A DNA stretch of 64,000 bases. Origin: Reticulitermes speratus. Lineage: Eukaryota; Arthropoda; Insecta; Blattodea; Rhinotermitidae. A program made the translations under genes and the position numbers. How positions within the stretch are numbered: position 1 is the first letter of the stretch; each line of letters begins with the position of its first letter. This document shows positions 22,861-33,817 of this stretch, in pieces. The notes below the pieces were generated by a model that was not told where the DNA came from, did no database searches, and saw nothing but the letters and a program-made list of their open reading frames with translations. The stretch is taken from NCBI GenBank assembly GCA_021186555.1, contig JAJKFL010000004.1, forward strand, positions 18,752,406 through 18,816,405, read 5' to 3'.

Positions 22861-25435
22861 TGCCTAACATAAATAGGTCAATGTATATCATAACTTTTGG
22901 TGTACTCAGTGTTGAAAGTAAAGTTTGGTATGGCTTGTGTGTTGTTGAAAGAGGCCGTAACTCAGAATTTGAGTTAAATATTTGTTGCGATACCTCATTT
23001 TCATAGTTGCGTTTTTTTTTAGGGGGGGGAGGGGGCATCTTTGACGGTGTATTGCCTGAGTAGCTTGTATTCTGCTGCCTGCTTTAGTGTTGTGTTTACA
23101 TGTTTTATGTGTGTGTTGTGACCAGTTTTTTTGTGGTACTATGCATTGTCACATAATATTTACAACATGTAATTTTATTGTGATGTTTATATTTTATTAA
23201 TGATCCATTGTTGTTACACACAGGAAAGGGTGAGAGCTGTTTGCCAGAATTTCTTTTAAAGATGTCCTTTGTCTTTGAGTGTGATTGTATTTCCATAGCC
23301 CTTCGGTGACCTAAGATAAGGTATCTTCAATATTCATTATCATTAGGTGCTTGTTCATTCATTGTATTATTTTAAACTTAAGCTTATTTGCAAGTGTAGA
23401 TTACAGAATGTGAAGGGTTATTAATCATATATTAATGAAAATTCTTTTAAATTGTTGGAAGAAGAACTGATTTGTGCTTACTGTATTTGTCATAAAAAAT
23501 AGATGTGTCATAATTTAGTATCTTCAAAACGATATCAGGAAGTAAACTACTTAACTAAGATGAATGCTTGTATTACTGAAGTCTGAAGCACACTGTTTAG
23601 TGAATATCCATATCATGACCTGGTCGGCTTTCCTTTCATTGTGGGCATACCACGAGAAGGCGTGGAGCGTATATAGGTAGGATGGAAGGGTAACTATGCA
23701 TACACATACTTCTATGTAACTGAAAAGTATTCCTGCCATTCAGACACCATTTATGTCTGATTTTGTTCCTCTGTAGTGCAGATAAGTGAATTGATTTTTT
23801 TGGGATAGAGTATAGCATGGCATTCATCCTGTCCAGCCTGTGCAGCTCTGATTACTTCTTGTGGTGTGCCTGTCATATGTGCACTTCTGATACTATCTGG
23901 TGGGGAGTAAACATGTATTATAGCATACTAAGGATGTTACTGTGAGCAGTGAATGAAAAATCTGGTAGCCAGACAAAAGTTTTGGTTGCTAGAAAAAGGT
24001 TGATCAGTTATTTCTGGTATATCCAATTAGTATGCAAGATTCATTTCATTCATCTTGTTCTATTGTTTGTCCTAAACCCTCAAAGGCCAGGCGTGGGATA
24101 ATGGCAAAGAGCTTTTAATTGTTTTGGCTTACTAATTATTGGCTTGCCATTGCCACTGTGCCACAAATGACACTGACATTGTTAGAACTCCAGAAGCAAA
24201 CTCCTGAATAATGAGGGGACAGTTAGTTAGTTAGTTACCAGCTAAAATATTTTGGTTGCTGCTGACAAACAGGTAACCACATATGTTTGTCACTGACAAT
24301 GAGTACAACATTGAATAAGTTGCAGTTACTTGCATAGTATGACAGTGGCATGGGGAAAAATCTTATCCAGCATAAAACTAGAAAATGGAATGCCAGTTTT
24401 CTCTGATGTAATTTTTCTGAAGAGGTATAGTTGGCTACATATGATACACATGATTCAAGTCTTGTGGGAAATGATGCGGTGTCAGTGGATTAGTGGTTCC
24501 CGTGTTTCGATGGCACTATCCACTAATCCAGCAACACAATGTCATCTCAGAAGACCTGAATTCTCAACAACTCTGCTGCAGAAACCTCAGATATTGCACG
24601 GTACGTCTTACACAGTGGAGTAGGAAGGAATGTTCTGCGGTAATTCTAAGTGGTCTAAGAAACAAATGAATATTTTACAGTCAGCACTGGTATAGTATCA
24701 CTATTTGTTCACCGGCGGTATATTGAGAGTGGCTGTAAATCAAAATATTGTATAGTAGCGAATTACTCTTCACAGACTTTAATGGGCACTAAGTGAGGGT
24801 GGTGCTATATTGGGGGGCACTATATAGGATTTTGAAACTGGCAAATTTCAAGTCCTTTGAATTGTTCTAAATTTTGAAGTTTTGTCAGTTAATATTCTTG
24901 ACTTATTCTGGGTAACAGTTTAATTGAATGAATTTTTTTAGCATCACCCAAATCATTTCCTTACATTTTTGAGTTCCAGAGTATTGACATTCATGCTTCA
25001 TGCTGTCTGCTTTAGCAAACCAAGAAAACAAGTCATGATGGTTTCTGCTGGTGTGTTGCAGAATATGTGTTACTGTTAAAGCTGCAGTTTGCTGGGGTTG
25101 CAGTTGGTAATCTTAGTGGTATTGTTTGTTGCCTAGACAACTTCCTATTCCCTGCATTGCATGGTGTTTCAACACAAGAATATAAGGTGTTTCATTCTGA
25201 TCCTAGCCAGATCATCTGTCTAACGGGTATACTGTTCTTTACAATCTCATAACCTAAAAATAAGCTGAGTGCTTTCTCCACCAGCTACTCATATCTCAGA
25301 CTCCATTATCAGTTGATATTGTATCAATTCTGTTTCATGTTTTGAAGTGTGTGGGTTTAGATCCTAATATTGAATACTAAAAAACGTTTTTAGTATCCTG
25401 AAAAATGTGTTTCAGACTTAGTAGTGTCATGACAT
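22861..25435. other. Intron sequence, no feature recognised
   Basis: Within the first NSD-like intron. Short GTTAGTTAG runs near 24225 may be the tail of an old retroelement; nothing else is recognisable. Confidence 0.4.
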
Positions 25436-25650
25436 ACTTCAGGTAGTTAGTACCTGACTACTCACCATGGACATCTGGGTTCAATCCCAGGTATTTTTGA
25501 TGCAAAAAGTGGTACTGTGGCAGGTTTTTCTGTTAGTGCTTTGGTTTTCCCTTGCTGTTTTATACCCCTGTGCTTCATTGTCTTGTTATCAGGGATCAGG
25601 CCTGTTTGAGGCAGCAATACCCAGGGACTTGGTCTTACCTCACTTTTAAA
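25436..25650 (+). mobile_element. tRNA-like SINE, family D, copy 2
   Basis: ACTCACCATGGACATCTGGG with a B-box GGTTCAATCCC (about 25479), then AAGTGGTACTGTGGCAGGTT, matching the body of the 22638 copy. Confidence 0.6.
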
Positions 25651-25802
25651 ACTACATGACTTTTAAAGTGATGGAATGGCATTTTTGTCTGATTGTGATC
25701 CATCTTTATATTATGGCCTATGGCTCGCTATGTTTTGGCATTTGTGATTTACTGGATAAAAGAAATGACATTTTTTAAATAATTTGTAATTTCTTTCAAC
25801 AG

Positions 25803-25945
25803 TTAGAGCTAACTTCACTCTTCAAAGACTTCATGTTCAGTTCTTAGGAGATAATGGTAGTCGTAGTTGGCTCCACTCCAGTTGTGTCATTCATTTTGAA
25901 GGTCTTGAAGCATTCAATAAACTTGCAGCAAAGATGCAGAGTGAG
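25803..25945 (+). pseudogene. NSD-like coding exon 2 (second half of PWWP)
   Basis: Acceptor at 25801-25802 and donor GTAAGA at 25946. Encodes RANFTLQRLHVQFLGDNGSR followed by SWLHSSCVIHFEG, the beta-barrel second half of a PWWP domain as in NSD and MSH6-type proteins. Phases join exactly (1 in, 0 out). The exon itself is undamaged. Confidence 0.85.
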
Positions 25946-26029
25946 GTAAGAAAGTATTATTCAATTCATGTATTTTAACAGAATGTTTGTTTTTGTTTCC
26001 TACTGAAAAAGCACAGTGAAAGGCCTTTG

Positions 26030-26512
26030 TTGCAGGTTAATCAGGCCCCCAAGAACTGGACCATGGTAGTAAGTGGGATGTACTGCTGCATGTGCTATTC
26101 TCTGAATGGGCCGTTGTTACCGTACAACCAAATATATTGTCTGTGGTGGATGCTAGTAGGATTTCTTTTACAAGAAATAACGCAGTACTTCCACTCAGTG
26201 TATTTATTATTACTTCAACAAATATACAGGATCTCGATATGTGATATGTAGTTGCAGTGAGTTAGCCGCACGTGCAAAGTGCGTTTGTATGGAGGTGCCT
26301 TAGTGGAGAGCAGAGTGGAGAGTGGAGCACACGGGAAGTGTGCTCGCTGACCAGTGTGTGCTTGGCTGTTGTGGACGAGAGCGGAGAGCGAGAACCGCTC
26401 GCGGTGTGTGGTATGCTGGTTAATTGTCAGTCTACAGCTATACTCCTTTGGTTGTCAGAACGACTGCCTTCTCCTTTGCTTGTCAGAACGACTGTAGGCT
26501 GATTGATCGACT
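26030..26512. other. GC-richer unexplained segment left of the Jockey-like element
   Basis: From about 26240 the sequence is distinctly GC-richer (GTGGAGAGCAGAGTGGAGAG, GAGAGCGAGAACCGCTCGCG) than the host introns. It is probably one half of an older unit split by the insertion at 26525, the other half being 31719-32100. I do not recognise it. Confidence 0.35.
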
Positions 26513-26524
26513 GATACTGGTTGT
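26513..26524. repeat. Target-site duplication, left copy
   Basis: GATACTGGTTGT, repeated perfectly at 31707-31718, brackets the Jockey-like element. Confidence 0.9.
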
Positions 26525-27085
26525 AACCAACCAACCAACCAACCAACCAACCAAAGTGCTAACTAAGGGCGGAGACTTGCGCGGAGCGCAAGTCGACGTC
26601 CCTTGATCTGTTTAGCCATACCTGCGTTTTACCGCATTGCTGGACTCAATAACAGACTCTTAATTCTGAACTGGGGATTTTGCTTACGCTAACAAATTTA
26701 GGGTCTCGATTAAGTCGGGACCAGGCATACCAAAAGCTATAGCTCTAAGAGCGTATATTTTTTCCAAGTGGGGGGAATACTTTGGTTGGGTGGCTCTCTG
26801 GGATTTGAACCCAGAGTGGCATTTTCACGAATAATTTCACAAAGATTTCAAAACCTACAAACGAATAATTTAGTCCTACCGGGGGGTGGGGGTGCGGGCC
26901 GTGCCCCGACTTTGTGTTATACCCTGGCATTCACCTTACAACTGAGGAAAATCACGGAAAACCTCAGTCAGGGTATTCGGAATGCGCCTAAATTTAGGTG
27001 CAGTGTCTATTGGCCACTAAGGGCCTCGACACATTCACTGACCCATCCCCGTAGCTTGCGCTAGACGGACTGGGTCAGCCCTCGG

Positions 27086-29743
27086 TCAGCGCAGATATCT
27101 GCCGAGTTGCTGAGTTAAGGGGTTCCCCACACCAGCCAACCTAGAGTCGAAGCTCTCGGTTAGAACTCTGATGTGATCAGCAAAGAGAGGAACTCCCAAA
27201 TCCTCGTGAATTTGCACGCTACTCATGTACCAAGGTGCACCAGTAGCAATGCGAAGACACTTGGATTGAAGAACCTGCAGCTTTCTGAGGTGGGTGCAGG
27301 CAGCAGACCTCCAAATGGGGCACGCATAGTCCATCATGGGCCGTATGAGCTGCTTATACAGCAGAACCCCGTTCCTGATGGACAGGCCGCTTCTCCTGTG
27401 AAGGAGAGAGCTAAGCAGACCCAGTCGTTGGGCTGCTTTCTTCTTGACCTGGACGATGTGAGGCGACCAGGTCATCCGTGTATCAAGGATCACTCCCAGA
27501 TAACGGGCTGTGTCTACCCACTGGATTGGCTCTCCTAGGAACTGCACCGGTCGAGGCTTGGAGGACCTCCACCCTGCCTTCGCAAAGAGCATAGCATTGC
27601 TCTTTGAGACATTGATGGCGATCCTCCACGCCTTCAACCATCTCTCTAGATCACTGAGGTATGCTTCTAGGTAGCTAACAAGCAGAGCCGGGCTGCGGGA
27701 CGTGGCAATGATTGCCGTGTCATCCGCGTACAATGCCAGCTCGACGTGGCGGGAAGGGACGGGCATGTCATTGACATACAGACTGAACAAGACAGGAGAG
27801 ATTAGTCCCCCCTGTGCTACGCCAGCCCGCATGCCACGACGGGAGGATATGGCCGTTTGGAAGGACGCTTCGAACGTCCTGTTGTAAAGGTAGGAGGATA
27901 TGGTTTTGACCAGGTAGGAGGGGAAGTTAAGGGCCGTAAGCTTGAAAAGGAGACCGTCGACCCAAACAGTGTCGAAAGCCTTAGCCACGTCGAGAAAGAC
28001 TGCGCCTGTTAGCCGCTTCTCACCAAAGTTTCTGGTCACCCTTTCGACAAGGCGGGCTAGCTGGAGAGAGGTGCTATGTTTGGGTCTGAATCCAAACTGC
28101 TCGTCTCGCAGAAGCCCGCGCCCGCTTACTTCACTTAAGATCCTACTAAGTAGGATCTTCTCGAACAACTTGCCGATGGTGTCCAGAAGACTTATGGGAC
28201 GATAGGAAGAGGGAAGCGCTGGGTCCTTCCCGGGTTTCAGTATGGAGACAATGCGGGCATGTTTCCACACCGATGGGAAGTACTGCGCTAGGAGAGCAGC
28301 GTTGAATATGGCAACAAGGAGAGAGACAGCTCGCTGCGGAAGGTGCTTCAGTGCCCTGTTCGGTATACCGTTTGGGCCCGGAGCCTTGCTGGCCTTGAGA
28401 CCCCGGATAGCATCCTGAACCTCCACGGGGTTGGTTAACTTGGGCTCGCTTGCAGGTGCATAAGAGTATGCTTGCAGCTCCTCGCCAACCATCTCAATAA
28501 CTGCCGGATCCGATGGGTCGTTTACCGGCTGAAACTGAGCCTCAAGACTGTCCGCCAGGGCTTCGGCTTTCTCAGAGTCTGAGAGAGCAAGCCCGCCCTG
28601 CGTGACCAGGGGTGGAGAGGGAGTGGGCACTCTCATCACCCGCTTTGTCATCTTCCACAGCGATTGGTCCTCGGGATCTAGGCTTTCCAGTGTGGCACCC
28701 CACTGCTCATTCCGCCACTCGTTTAGCTGGTGGGTCACCGACCGCTGGAGGCGGTTGACCTCAGCTTTTAGAGCAGGGTCCCTCGTGGTTTGCCACTGCC
28801 TCCTCAACCGGTTTTTCAGGCGTATTTCATCCTGTATACGTGCCGGTATTGGGGGCCGCGGGTCGGCACGAAGGCGTCTCCTAGGGGCTGACGCTGCTAG
28901 TGCCTCAGTGATGGCGCTGGACACCTCCTCCACACACGTGTCGATTTCCACCCCGCTACGGAGTTTCGGGGTTGGCGGAAGGCTGTCCTCCAGGCAGGCC
29001 TGGAATTTGACCCAGTCGGTCCGTCTGAAGTCCGGGCGGTCCGGTAGGTTAAGAAAGGATGATCGACATTTAGTGTCGATCAGTACAGGCAAGTGATCTG
29101 AGCTAAGTGCAGAGCACGTAGTCAGATGCACTGGGATGACTAGGTTTTTAGTGATTACTATGTCTAGGACATCAGGAGTAGAAGAGGGATTGTATGGGAT
29201 AGTGGTGGGTGTTTCCGGCCCATAAATCAAACACGAATGATCGTTGGCGTAATCACGAAGGTGCCTGCCCCTTGTCGTGATTAGCCTCGAGTTCCAGTCC
29301 ACGTGCTTGGCGTTCAGGTCCCCCGCCATGAGGACGGGAAGCCCTCCGCTCAGGCACGCAGACAAATCCGCTTCGATTAGGGGCCGGCAAGGCGAAAGGT
29401 AAGCCGCCAGGATTTTCAGTGGTCCACTTGCCAACATAACATGTATGGCAGTTGCCTCCAACTGGGTCAGGCCGGGGATGGGTATAGCGTAGTGATCTAT
29501 GCCCCGGCGGACCAGTATAGCTGTACCGCCGCCCTCTGTAGGCCGGTCTGTACGGTGGCAAACATAGTTTGCGAGCCGAAAGACTTGCCCTGATCTGAGA
29601 TGGGTTTCAGTCAGGAGACATATGTCAACCCCGTGTTTACCAAGGAAGTGATCCAGCTCCATCTTTCTGCCGCGCACGCCATCGGCGTTCCAGCAGGCCA
29701 GCCGTAGTGCCCTCACACTGTGAGCCTTAGGGTGTGCTACCAT
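27086..29743 (-). CDS. Retrotransposon ORF2: endonuclease and reverse transcriptase
   Basis: Intact 885-residue protein that nicks target DNA and copies the element RNA into it. An apurinic-type endonuclease fills about residues 12-225, with the expected catalytic blocks NADG (19-22), TETH (45-48), GDLNAKH (141-147) and SSDH (214-217). Reverse transcriptase spans about 440-760: SSYRPISLLDTIGKLFE, then AGVAQGGLISPVLFSLYVND, then YADD at about 672. A short C-terminal region follows; I see no RNase H domain. The start ATG at 29743 overlaps the ORF1 end by 17 bp, suggesting reinitiation or a frameshift for translation. The protein resembles Jockey-clade ORF2 of insects. Confidence 0.93.
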   Translation of the reverse strand: MVAHPKAHSVRALRLACWNADGVRGRKMELDHFLGKHGVDICLLTETHLRSGQVFRLANYVCHRTDRPTEGGGTAILVRRGIDHYAIPIPGLTQLEATAIHVMLASGPLKILAAYLSPCRPLIEADLSACLSGGLPVLMAGDLNAKHVDWNSRLITTRGRHLRDYANDHSCLIYGPETPTTIPYNPSSTPDVLDIVITKNLVIPVHLTTCSALSSDHLPVLIDTKCRSSFLNLPDRPDFRRTDWVKFQACLEDSLPPTPKLRSGVEIDTCVEEVSSAITEALAASAPRRRLRADPRPPIPARIQDEIRLKNRLRRQWQTTRDPALKAEVNRLQRSVTHQLNEWRNEQWGATLESLDPEDQSLWKMTKRVMRVPTPSPPLVTQGGLALSDSEKAEALADSLEAQFQPVNDPSDPAVIEMVGEELQAYSYAPASEPKLTNPVEVQDAIRGLKASKAPGPNGIPNRALKHLPQRAVSLLVAIFNAALLAQYFPSVWKHARIVSILKPGKDPALPSSYRPISLLDTIGKLFEKILLSRILSEVSGRGLLRDEQFGFRPKHSTSLQLARLVERVTRNFGEKRLTGAVFLDVAKAFDTVWVDGLLFKLTALNFPSYLVKTISSYLYNRTFEASFQTAISSRRGMRAGVAQGGLISPVLFSLYVNDMPVPSRHVELALYADDTAIIATSRSPALLVSYLEAYLSDLERWLKAWRIAINVSKSNAMLFAKAGWRSSKPRPVQFLGEPIQWVDTARYLGVILDTRMTWSPHIVQVKKKAAQRLGLLSSLLHRRSGLSIRNGVLLYKQLIRPMMDYACPIWRSAACTHLRKLQVLQSKCLRIATGAPWYMSSVQIHEDLGVPLFADHIRVLTESFDSRLAGVGNPLTQQLGRYLR

Positions 29744-31274
29744 ATTCAGCTACAAAAAGGATAACAATTTTCAGGACAGCCCGCGAACGTGCTGCGCCTG
29801 AAGGGAGGGAGGGTACCGCTGTGAGGAGCCGCCGTGTCAGCTCTACACACGCGTGTACAGGAAGGTTGTCGAGCAGATCAGAGATCTCCTCGATTGGAGA
29901 CGGGTTAGGTGGTGGGATGGGGGTAGGATTAGGCTTGTTAGGTTGAGGCGATGGTTTACCAGTCATCGCCTGCTTCTTTGTTGGGGCCTGTTGAGGGGCC
30001 GCAACGGCAGGTTGGGTAGCCTGAACCCTTTTCCTGCTTGAGGTCGCTTTGCCCTGTTGAGGGGCCGCGGCTGGTTTAGGGGTGGGTGTAGGTTGCGGAG
30101 GGGTGGTGGGTTTTACTACCCGCCCCCCTCGCACCACATGAGACCACTCAGGGCCTAAACTCTTCTGTTCAGCAGAAGGCTCGGCGCGGGTCACTTGCGC
30201 TGAAGCCGAGCGACCGGTTGCACCGTTCATGTGGACGCGAGGTGCTGGCGTCCGCTTTGTAAGCGCGGCCTTGGCTTCCTTCCACTTTGCACAGCCCCGG
30301 TAGTTCGCCGTGTGGTTGCCCCCGCAGCTGCAGCATTTAAGCTGCTGCTTAGGGGTAGAGCACTCCCCGGAGGGGTGCGGCTCACCACAGGCAACACACC
30401 GGGGTGCGTAACCGCAGTTACGCTGCGTGTGGCCGAAGCGTTGGCAGCGCTTACATTGAAGCGGGGCCTTAGGGGCTACATACGTCTCTACAGAGACTCT
30501 CAGGCCGCAGAGTTCTGAAAGGGATCGCACCTTCTGCACCTCTGGGCCTCTAGCCACCGACACCACGAAGTGTGGAGTGGGAGGCCGATCGCAAGCGGTG
30601 TCCTGGTTTCGGCGCCCTGGGCGGAGCTGCATGACGCCCTGGACACGGATTCCCAGGGCCTCCAGCTCCTCCCGGACGACGCTCTCAGGCATCTGTCTGC
30701 CGAGGTTCTTCAACAGCAGTCGTACACAACGATCCTCTGGGAGAGAGAAAGTGTGAAATGTCACTCCCTTGCTCCCGTCAAGGGATCGGAGGGCACTGAC
30801 TGTGGCTCTGAACCCATCGGCAGTACCCGGTACGATCATTAATTTATCACCCTTCATCTGGGCGGACAGGCTGCTAGGGCACTTGGACCGTAGCCACGCG
30901 AGAAATCCGCGCGTGTCGTTGACACCTGAAACAAAGACAGGGGTTTTGTTGGGCCGCTCACCTGCGGGAACGGCCCCAGCCTCAGTGGCGCCAGCTGGCA
31001 TGCTGCCCAGAGGCCCGGACATGTCGACAGACATGCGCCTGGTGGCTGCCTCAGAAGAGGTAGCAGGTTCGGAGGAGTCCGAACCAGTGGCTTTGGGCTT
31101 GGGCTGCCCACTCGGCTGACGGGGGTTGGAATTCCCGGCTACTACCGCAGCGTATGCTGCCTTACCTGCCGCGACGTCTAGCTGCCGGCTGGTGGATGGT
31201 GTAGGGGCAACGCAGGTGCCCTGTTGGTCGGGCGCTGGGCGCCTAGCGGCCGGGTGGTTAGGCCGTCTGAGCAC
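29727..31274 (-). CDS. Retrotransposon ORF1: nucleic-acid-binding Gag-like protein with zinc knuckles
   Basis: Intact 515-residue protein. The N-terminal third is Pro/Ala/Ser-rich; residues about 110-265 resemble the conserved domain found ahead of the knuckles in Jockey-type ORF1 proteins. Three CCHC-type knuckles follow: C274-C277-H282-C287, C293-C296-H300-C305 and C314-C317-H321-C328. After them comes a Pro/Lys/Gln-rich, probably disordered tail. It is expected to coat the element RNA and carry it with ORF2. The last 17 bases overlap ORF2. Confidence 0.9.
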   Translation of the reverse strand: MLRRPNHPAARRPAPDQQGTCVAPTPSTSRQLDVAAGKAAYAAVVAGNSNPRQPSGQPKPKATGSDSSEPATSSEAATRRMSVDMSGPLGSMPAGATEAGAVPAGERPNKTPVFVSGVNDTRGFLAWLRSKCPSSLSAQMKGDKLMIVPGTADGFRATVSALRSLDGSKGVTFHTFSLPEDRCVRLLLKNLGRQMPESVVREELEALGIRVQGVMQLRPGRRNQDTACDRPPTPHFVVSVARGPEVQKVRSLSELCGLRVSVETYVAPKAPLQCKRCQRFGHTQRNCGYAPRCVACGEPHPSGECSTPKQQLKCCSCGGNHTANYRGCAKWKEAKAALTKRTPAPRVHMNGATGRSASAQVTRAEPSAEQKSLGPEWSHVVRGGRVVKPTTPPQPTPTPKPAAAPQQGKATSSRKRVQATQPAVAAPQQAPTKKQAMTGKPSPQPNKPNPTPIPPPNPSPIEEISDLLDNLPVHACVELTRRLLTAVPSLPSGAARSRAVLKIVILFVAEYGSTP

Positions 31275-31706
31275 GAAAACTCAGCTTTCCTCTTGGCCGC
31301 GATGGGCAGCGGCGGTGCCACGGTCCTGGCTCCGGTGGTGGTGGTGGTGGTGGCGGCATGACGCTTGGATGGCGTCACGCGAGACGTTCTGACCGTGCAG
31401 CAAGCAGCGGCCTTACTAGCCTTGTTGACGGCAAGGGCCGTCCTCAGCTTTCGCAAGAGGACTGGGTTCCCCTGCACCGATGCTATAGCCCTCATAAGGG
31501 CAGCTTCCTCCTGCTTCAGCATTACGCCTACAGCAGGGGGGCACCGTGCTCCTGACGCTGCGCCGACTTCCTAGTGGACTAGGGGCAGCACGCTAAAGAC
31601 CACACCTTCCTCAGTCGCTTCTCGTTGCAGTGACTATTGCTTCTTCGTTAGGTTCGGCTCTCAGGACGTCCTCACTCTTCAGCAGCTAACACCGAACCAA
31701 ATCCCC

Positions 31707-31718
31707 GATACTGGTTGT
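31707..31718. repeat. Target-site duplication, right copy
   Basis: GATACTGGTTGT, identical to 26513-26524. Confidence 0.9.
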
Positions 31719-32109
31719 TGTAACAGCACTTCCTTTTATATCCAGCCAGCGCAGGACTGATGTGCTGTGATTGGCTGCTTGAAGTAGTTGGGTCCCGCCC
31801 AGTGTTGGGCGGCTCTCTAGTTGAGGCACGGGCCGTTCAGTGTGCTCCCCTCCTGTGCTTTCACGGGAAGCTGAGAGAGGCAAGTGTACCGTTTTGTTGT
31901 AGCCGTGCTGTTGTGGGAAACAGCGAAGTGTACCGAGGTCTAGTGGGAGTGTTCCCACATGTTTAAACAGTTGGAGGTGTACGTCCTCAGGTTGTGGATG
32001 GAGGAACGGCCTCCATATGTGGTAAATATATTGAATAAGTAGTCTCGGGCAGCCGACAAGGGGTGGTCCTACAGCTTGGGGGTTGGGCAAGGTGCTTACA
32101 ACTCCTCAC
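31719..32109. other. GC-richer unexplained segment right of the Jockey-like element
   Basis: Continues the host sequence after the insertion. GC-rich, with no open family resemblance; probably the right half of the unit whose left half lies at 26240-26512. Confidence 0.35.
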
Positions 32110-32494
32110 CATAAAAACTTACAATGTTATGAAACATTTTACAAGGTCTCAGATTTGGGCAGGGCATGTGGCATGTATGGGAGACAGGAAAGGTGCATAC
32201 AGGGTTTTGGCAGAGAGACCTGATGGAAAGAGACCACTTGGAAGACCTAGGCATAGATGGGATGATAATATTAAAATGGACTTTGAAGAAGTGGGATGGG
32301 TAGGCATGGACTGGATTGATCTGGCTGAGGATAGGGACAGGTGGCGGGCGCTTGTGAATGTGGTAATGAACCTTTGGGTTCCGTAAGAGGTGGGGAGTTT
32401 CCTGGCTAGCTGAGGACCTGCTAGCTTCTCAGGAAGGACTCTGCTCCGTGGAGTTAGGTTGGTTGGTTGGTTGGTTCATTAGTTAGTTAGTTGG
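32110..32494 (+). mobile_element. Non-LTR retrotransposon 3' end with GGTT/TTAG tail
   Basis: The frame from about 32140 to the stop at 32386 encodes the end of an ORF2: [16 protein letters not shown], then [19 protein letters not shown] and DWIDLAEDRDRWRALVN. This RTE-like C-terminus is common in insect genomes. The 3' UTR ends at CTCCGTGGAGTTAGGTT, followed by GGTT and GTTA repeats (about 32456-32494). The copy is severely 5'-truncated. It is the reference for the decayed copies at 460, 36820 and 59765. Confidence 0.8.
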
Positions 32495-33047
32495 GGGTGG
32501 ATGGCAAGTAATCTTTTGTTTTGTGGATTGGTTGTGTGGCTGACAGGCCAGCAGGAGTTTATACAAAATGAGATGGATTTGGCACACTTGTGTGAACATA
32601 GTCATGAACCTTAGGATTCTGTGAAAAAAACAGGGAATTGTATAATTATATGTAGTATAATGCCTGTTGGGTTTCAGCAGGTAGTAATGGCAGTCAACTT
32701 TTTATCAATAGTGTGCTGGTACAAATATTATTTCTGTGCACATTTATAGCATATTTTGAAGAATTATTAAAGTTTTAAGCTACCTCAAGCAGTAAAAAAA
32801 TTTTCTATAAATCATATTTTTGGCAAATAAGCATAAGTAATTTAACTTGTGTCCATCAGAATTCCTAACTTCATGGACATATTCTGGAATGGCTCCCAAT
32901 GCATTAAAATTACAACACGGAGGAATGTTAATGTTAATAAGAAATTTAAATTCAAGCCAGGGACGACAATTGAACACAGTTGATAATAACACAACTTATT
33001 TCACAACTGTATTGATGCAATCATTTGAATGGAAATAAAGGTCATGT

Positions 33048-33335
33048 GGGCCGGGATAGCGTAGTCGGTATAGTGACTGGCTATGGGCTGCATGGTCCTT
33101 TGATTGAATCCCAATGGGGGCGAGATTTTCAGCACCCATATAGACTGGCCCTGGGGCCCACCCATCCTCCTGTAAAATGGGTACCGGGTCTCTTTTCCCG
33201 GGCGTAAAGTGGCCGGGGCATGGCATTGACCACCCACCCTCATCTAGTGCCGAGGTTAAAGAAAGAGTAGAACTATACTTCTACTTCCCCTCTGGGCCTT
33301 CATGGCCTGTTCTATGGTGAACTTTACCTTTTATA
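33048..33335 (+). mobile_element. tRNA-derived SINE, family B, plus-strand copy
   Basis: The best oriented copy of family B: A-box region GGATAGCGTAGTCGGTATAG, a degraded B-box GATTGAATCCC (about 33101), body CCTCATCTAGTGCCGAGG, and the terminus GAACTTTACCTTTT. It lies in NSD-like intron 2. Confidence 0.85.
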
Positions 33336-33817
33336 ACAAAGGTTACAGGATGTTTATTCCACATGTAGCCCTTGCCCCAAATGACAAAAATTTACCATTT
33401 ATATTAAAACAGTGATAGTTTACAATTATACCAGTTTTCATCATAACTATCAACAAATTGCAAGGTCCGATATTTAATAAACTTACTGTGTTTTTACCAC
33501 AACCTGTCTTTAGCTATGGGCAGTCATATATAGCCATATAAAGCACATGTTCACAAAACAACTTCAAGGTGCATATTGGAACCCTGACAAAGGATACAAA
33601 ATATGTAAACAAGAAAGTTGTCATGTTGGGGCTTTACTGATAGTGGAGGAAGAGTTTATATTTTGCCTTTCCTTGCCAGAAGTATATAATTTCAGTTTTT
33701 AGATTACATTGAAGTAACTGATGGTCCATAAACAGTTTGAAACTTGCTGTTTTTTGTGGTACGACGCCATGCAGTTTGATAGATTGGGTATCAACAATTT
33801 GTAGGAAACTGCTGCCT

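Larger units (their letters stand above)
26525..31706 (-). mobile_element. Full-length Jockey-like non-LTR retrotransposon (5182 bp)
   Basis: Both ends are set by the 12-bp target duplication GATACTGGTTGT. On the minus strand the order is: a 5' UTR of about 430 bp (31706-31275), ORF1, ORF2 overlapping ORF1 by 17 bp, a 3' UTR of about 530 bp, and a GGTT repeat tail (plus-strand AACC units, 26525-26554). Both ORFs are uninterrupted, so this copy is recent and may be mobilisation-competent. It is much GC-richer than its surroundings. It sits in the intron between NSD-like exons 2 and 3, antisense to that gene. Confidence 0.93.

Noticed and set aside
28602-29096. 164-codon plus-strand frame
   Set aside because: Shadow of the Jockey-like ORF2 on the opposite strand in GC-rich sequence.
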